Below are positions 6,801 through 8,961 of a stretch of DNA of 8,961 nucleotides, piece by piece. The position numbers and the translations under genes are program-made. The notes beneath the pieces were generated by a model. The model saw nothing but the letters and a program-made list of their open reading frames with translations. It did no database searches and was not told the origin of the DNA. The stretch is from Halodesulfurarchaeum sp. (GTDB lineage: Archaea; Halobacteriota; Halobacteria; Halobacteriales; Halobacteriaceae): assembly GCA_018334775.1 (NCBI GenBank), contig JAGXLJ010000029.1, positions 1 to 8,961 of the forward strand. The letters are read 5' to 3'. Position 1 is the first letter of the stretch, and each line of letters begins with the position of its first letter.

Positions 6801-7777
6801 CGACAGATATCGTCGCCATCCCAGGAGACGGTATCGGTGGCGAGGTGCTTCCAGCGGCCATTAAGATCCTGGAGGCCGTCGACGTCGATTTCGAGTTCAC
6901 GGAGGCCGAAGCGGGCGACCACGTCGCCGCCGAGGGCCGCGATCCGCTACCCCAACCAACCCGAGATCTGGCCGCCGATGCGGATGCAGTCCTGTTCGGC
7001 GCCGCCGGCGAAACCGCTGCCGACGTCATCCTCCCACTTCGAGCGGCTGTGGGCTCGTTCGTCAACGTGCGGCCAGCCCGCACCTACCCCGGGGTGGACG
7101 CCGTCAAACCGGAGACAGATCTCGTCTTCCTCCGGGAAAACACCGAAGGGGTCTATGCAGGCCACGAAGACCGTCTCTCGGAGAACCTCAGCACACTCAC
7201 GCGTGTGGTGACCGACGAGGCCTCGGAGCAACTTGCCGAGTACGCCTGCGAGTACGTCTCCGAGCGCGGTATGGACTCGTTTACCATCGCTCACAAGGCA
7301 AATGTGATGCGAGAAACAGACGGCCGATTCCGTGACGCCGTTGCCCGTGTCGCCGCGGAGAAAGGCGTCGAGACCGACGAGGTACTGATGGACGCGCTGG
7401 CCATGCACCTCATTCTCCGACCGGAGGAGTATGACGTGATCGTCACGCCGAACTTGGCAGGAGACGTCCTCTCGGACCTCGCCGCGGGCCTGGTCGGCGG
7501 ACTTGGGCTCCTCCCGAGTGCCAACATTGGTCCCAAGCGGGCCCTTTTCGAGCCGGTCCACGGCTCGGCCCCGGATATCGCCGGCACGGGCATCGCGAAC
7601 CCGAGTGCGATGGTCTTGAGCGCCGCGATGTTACTCGATTACGTGGACGAACCTGTAGCTGCGGAAAACGTTCGGACGGCCGTCGAAAAAACCCTGAAGT
7701 CCGGGCCACGGACCCCAGATCTGGGTGGGGACGGCTCGACGGAATCGGTCACAACCGCCATCCTCGAGGGCCTTTAG
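6797..7777 (+). CDS. leuB: 3-isopropylmalate dehydrogenase
   Basis: This enzyme oxidatively decarboxylates 3-isopropylmalate to 2-ketoisocaproate, and possibly 3-methylmalate in a citramalate route. The 326 residues belong to the isocitrate/isopropylmalate dehydrogenase family. [10 protein letters not shown] (8-17) starts the fold. Substrate Arg are found in LPLR (82), NVRPAR (92) and [10 protein letters not shown] (113, with Tyr120). Lys167 lies in HKANVM, and metal ligands are Asp199 (MDALAMHL) and Asp223/Asp227 (AGDVLSD). [12 protein letters not shown] (252-263) has Asp where NADP-type isocitrate dehydrogenases have Lys, which suggests NAD use. The length is on the short side but typical of archaeal members. 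This is the last gene of the unit; it ends 4 nt before the end of the opposite-strand thrB. No Shine-Dalgarno site is visible, so coupling to leuD is likely. Confidence 0.96.
   Translation: MTTDIVAIPGDGIGGEVLPAAIKILEAVDVDFEFTEAEAGDHVAAEGRDPLPQPTRDLAADADAVLFGAAGETAADVILPLRAAVGSFVNVRPARTYPGVDAVKPETDLVFLRENTEGVYAGHEDRLSENLSTLTRVVTDEASEQLAEYACEYVSERGMDSFTIAHKANVMRETDGRFRDAVARVAAEKGVETDEVLMDALAMHLILRPEEYDVIVTPNLAGDVLSDLAAGLVGGLGLLPSANIGPKRALFEPVHGSAPDIAGTGIANPSAMVLSAAMLLDYVDEPVAAENVRTAVEKTLKSGPRTPDLGGDGSTESVTTAILEGL
7686..7691 (-). terminator. T-run downstream of thrB, candidate terminator
   Basis: On the minus strand TTTTTT occurs about 90 nt after the thrB stop, inside leuB. It is the first T-run of this length met by polymerase leaving thrB. 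A 12-base palindrome CCCAGATCTGGG (7714-7725) lies just before it. If used, the thrB transcript would be antisense to the last ~90 nt of leuB. Confidence 0.25.
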
Positions 7778-7781
7778 GCGG

Positions 7782-8657
7782 TCAGTGAATTTTTGCGCCG
7801 GAGCCGATCATCGTCGAAAAGGTCCGGGCTTCGATGCCCTGGTCCTCAAAGGCATCGAGCATGCTCGCGCCGACGGCTCGTTGGTCGCCGGAATGAGTGA
7901 CTGCCAGCAATGCTGGGCCCGCTCCGCTGACAGTGACTCCGGTCGCCCCGGCGGCCGTTGCGGCATCAACGGCCTCCTCATACCCATCAATGAGAGCGGC
8001 TCGAGCCGGCGTTACCACCGATTCGGCCATTCCCTGACCGATCAGTTCGGGGTCGTCGCGATGCATCCCGATCGTGAGCGTTGCCGCGTTCCCGACATTT
8101 TTGCTCATGTCCCCCAGGTCGACTCGTTCGGGGAGGACGCGTCGGGCCTCTCGAGTCGAAACAACGGTTTCTGGCAGGCATGCAACCAATGGTACCGTCG
8201 CATCGACGGATTCGACGCCGTTTTCTCGGACCACGGTGAACCCCCCGAGGATCGACGGGGCAACGTTGTCGGCATGGGCCGATCCGGAGACCGCTTTTTC
8301 GCCTTCGGCGGCGATTCGAACCAGGTCCTCGCGGGTATGGTCGGTCTCGTAGAGTTCGGACAACCCCACTGCCGCAGCAGCAGCGCTGGCCGCAGACGAA
8401 CCAAGTCCCGACGCCGGACGGACCCCTTTGTCGATGATGATCCGGGCCGGTGTGTCGAGTTCAGCTGCGACGACACCGGCGGTGTTCCGTTCCGGCTCCT
8501 CCGGAATGTACTGGCTCCCGACCCCGCTGACCTCGATCGTCGTCTCCGCTGCCCGCTCGACTCGGACTACGTCGAGGGGGCGGTCAAAGGCGACGCCGAA
8601 GACGTCGAAGCCGCTCCCGAGATTCGCACTCGTCGCTGGGGCCGTGACCGTCAGCAT
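7782..8657 (-). CDS. thrB: Homoserine kinase (GHMP family)
   Basis: This enzyme transfers phosphate from ATP to L-homoserine, giving O-phosphohomoserine for threonine synthase. The 291 residues show the N-terminal GHMP start MLTVTAPATSANLGSGFD and the ATP-binding loop RPASGLGSSAASA (80-92). HADNVAPSILGG (128-139) and the C-terminal glycine motif VTVSGAGPALLAV (241-253) complete the family pattern. ATG at 8657 is chosen because the conserved domain begins at once. The frame stays open 76 codons further upstream, but that stretch has no family resemblance and crosses the promoter. The gene is convergent with leuB and not part of its operon. The product leads to threonine, which threonine deaminase can turn into 2-ketobutyrate for isoleucine, so the neighbours are metabolically linked. 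Confidence 0.95.
   Translation of the reverse strand: MLTVTAPATSANLGSGFDVFGVAFDRPLDVVRVERAAETTIEVSGVGSQYIPEEPERNTAGVVAAELDTPARIIIDKGVRPASGLGSSAASAAAAAVGLSELYETDHTREDLVRIAAEGEKAVSGSAHADNVAPSILGGFTVVRENGVESVDATVPLVACLPETVVSTREARRVLPERVDLGDMSKNVGNAATLTIGMHRDDPELIGQGMAESVVTPARAALIDGYEEAVDAATAAGATGVTVSGAGPALLAVTHSGDQRAVGASMLDAFEDQGIEARTFSTMIGSGAKIH
7790..7794 (+). terminator. T-run after leuB, candidate operon terminator
   Basis: TTTTT begins 13 nt after the leuB stop and is the first T-run downstream of the operon on this strand. Archaeal polymerases stop at U-runs, so it may end the ilv-leu transcript within the 3' end of thrB (opposite strand). No clear hairpin precedes it. Five T is near the lower limit for a functional signal. 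Confidence 0.35.
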
Positions 8658-8682
8658 GCACCTCCGTAGCACGGGATTGGGG

Positions 8683-8688
8683 TATAAG
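8683..8688 (-). promoter_or_regulatory. Candidate TATA box of thrB
   Basis: On the minus strand CTTATA is centred about 28 nt before the thrB ATG, so the transcript would start at or just before the start codon (leaderless). GGAGGTG lies immediately before the ATG (8665-8659), only 1-3 nt away. That is too close for normal Shine-Dalgarno use and would be at the extreme 5' end of such a transcript. Confidence 0.5.
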
Positions 8689-8721
8689 TGTGGCGACCCG
8701 AGGCCGGAGCGGAATATTTGC

Positions 8722-8734
8722 CGGACTTCGTCCG
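8722..8734. repeat. Perfect inverted repeat in the thrB/exported-protein intergenic region
   Basis: CGGAC and GTCCG flank the three bases TTC. The site is about 35 nt upstream of the thrB TATA-like box in the divergent region 8658-8835, a plausible activator or repressor position. Five-base arms in GC-rich DNA can occur by chance, so an operator role is only a suggestion. Confidence 0.2.
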
Positions 8735-8805
8735 AGCCGGGTGCGCTCACTCGCAAGCGATGTCGAACGCCAGCAAGCACGGAGCTGAACAAACAGTCAC
8801 CCATA

Positions 8806-8830
8806 CTTATGGAGACACCACGCGATGGTG
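8806..8830 (+). promoter_or_regulatory. Candidate TATA box and inverted repeat before the exported-protein gene
   Basis: CTTAT (8806-8810) is centred about 28 nt before the ATG at 8836, the same motif and spacing as thrB on the other strand, and suggests a leaderless transcript. Between box and start, CACCA (8816-8820) and TGGTG (8826-8830) form an inverted repeat with a five-base spacer. A protein bound there would block initiation, so it could be an operator. Confidence 0.35.
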
Positions 8831-8835
8831 CATAT

Positions 8836-8961
8836 ATGTCAAGTCGTCCCGTTTCACCTTTTTCACCATCCTGGCGACGACGCACATTTGGCGTGTTCCT
8901 GATTCTCGTGCTCGTCGCCAGTTTGTTCGCGCTGCCAGTCTCGGCCGCCGAAGATCCCCGA
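8836..8961 (+). CDS. N-terminus of an exported protein, function unknown, 3' end missing
   Basis: The first 42 codons of a gene that runs off the window. It begins with a polar segment, then WRRRTFG (13-19), a hydrophobic stretch VFLILVLVASLFAL (20-33), and PVSAAEDPR. This is a textbook signal peptide: basic n-region, hydrophobic core and a likely cleavage after VSA or VSAA. The Arg run could serve the Tat pathway, common in haloarchaea, but the core is strongly hydrophobic and the RR context is imperfect, so Sec export is at least as likely. No lipobox Cys is present. The mature part is not in the window, so no function or family can be given. A TATA-like box at the expected distance supports the start at 8836. 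Confidence 0.7.
   Translation, partial: MSSRPVSPFSPSWRRRTFGVFLILVLVASLFALPVSAAEDPR

Noticed and set aside
7714..7725. Perfect 12-base palindrome CCCAGATCTGGG inside the 3' part of leuB
   Set aside because: It encodes conserved-looking LeuB residues and has no loop for an RNA hairpin. A single palindrome of this length inside a coding region is not good evidence of a regulatory site; it is noted only as context for the thrB T-run.
7725..8669. 314-codon + strand open frame opposite thrB, and a 463-codon - strand frame opposite ilvN-ilvC (3294-4685)
   Set aside because: Both are long antisense shadows expected in GC-rich genes with strong third-position bias. Neither translation contains a recognisable domain, while the opposite strand encodes complete conserved enzymes.
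8658..8885. 76-codon N-terminal extension of thrB in the same open frame
   Set aside because: The GHMP domain starts exactly at the ATG at 8657, the extension has no family match, and it crosses the thrB TATA-like box and the divergent gene start.
8760..8961. Competing + strand frame from ATG 8760 open to the window edge
   Set aside because: Its translation has no signal peptide or domain and becomes Arg-rich. The frame from 8836 has a textbook signal peptide and a TATA-like box at the right distance.

Overview
The window reads as a chromosomal segment of a halophilic archaeon (class Halobacteria). The DNA is GC-rich with G/C-ending codons, the proteins are rich in Asp and Glu, genes are packed with ATGA-type overlaps, and two genes have a TATA-like box about 28 nt before the start codon, as expected for leaderless archaeal transcripts. 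Genus or species cannot be given from the sequence alone.

Positions 1-7777 (+ strand) hold a branched-chain amino acid cluster in the order leuA (5' end cut off by the window edge), a 277-nt gap, then ilvB-ilvN-ilvC-leuC-leuD-leuB. From ilvB onward every neighbouring pair overlaps by 4-8 nt, which points to one polycistronic, translationally coupled unit. IlvBN (acetohydroxyacid synthase) and IlvC (ketol-acid reductoisomerase) start the valine/isoleucine branch. LeuA, LeuCD and LeuB extend 2-ketoisovalerate to 2-ketoisocaproate for leucine, and LeuCD/LeuB may also serve a citramalate route to 2-ketobutyrate. Dihydroxyacid dehydratase (ilvD) and the transaminase (ilvE) are absent here and must be encoded elsewhere.

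The 1099-1375 gap is the least ordinary part. It carries a TATA-like element, a possible leader ORF of 22 codons whose stop codon lies in the loop of a GC-rich hairpin, a T-run just after that hairpin, and then two mutually exclusive hairpins before ilvB. This looks like a cis-regulatory leader, possibly an attenuator, of the ilvBNC-leuCDB unit.

Positions 7782-8657 (- strand) encode homoserine kinase (thrB), convergent with leuB and only 4 nt away. It makes the precursor of threonine, which can itself feed isoleucine. A 178-nt divergent promoter region (8658-8835) separates thrB from the start of a new + strand gene at 8836. That gene runs off the window and begins with a clear signal peptide, so it encodes an exported protein of unknown function.

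Most of the window is a conserved metabolic locus. No mobile element, CRISPR array, tRNA or rRNA was seen.
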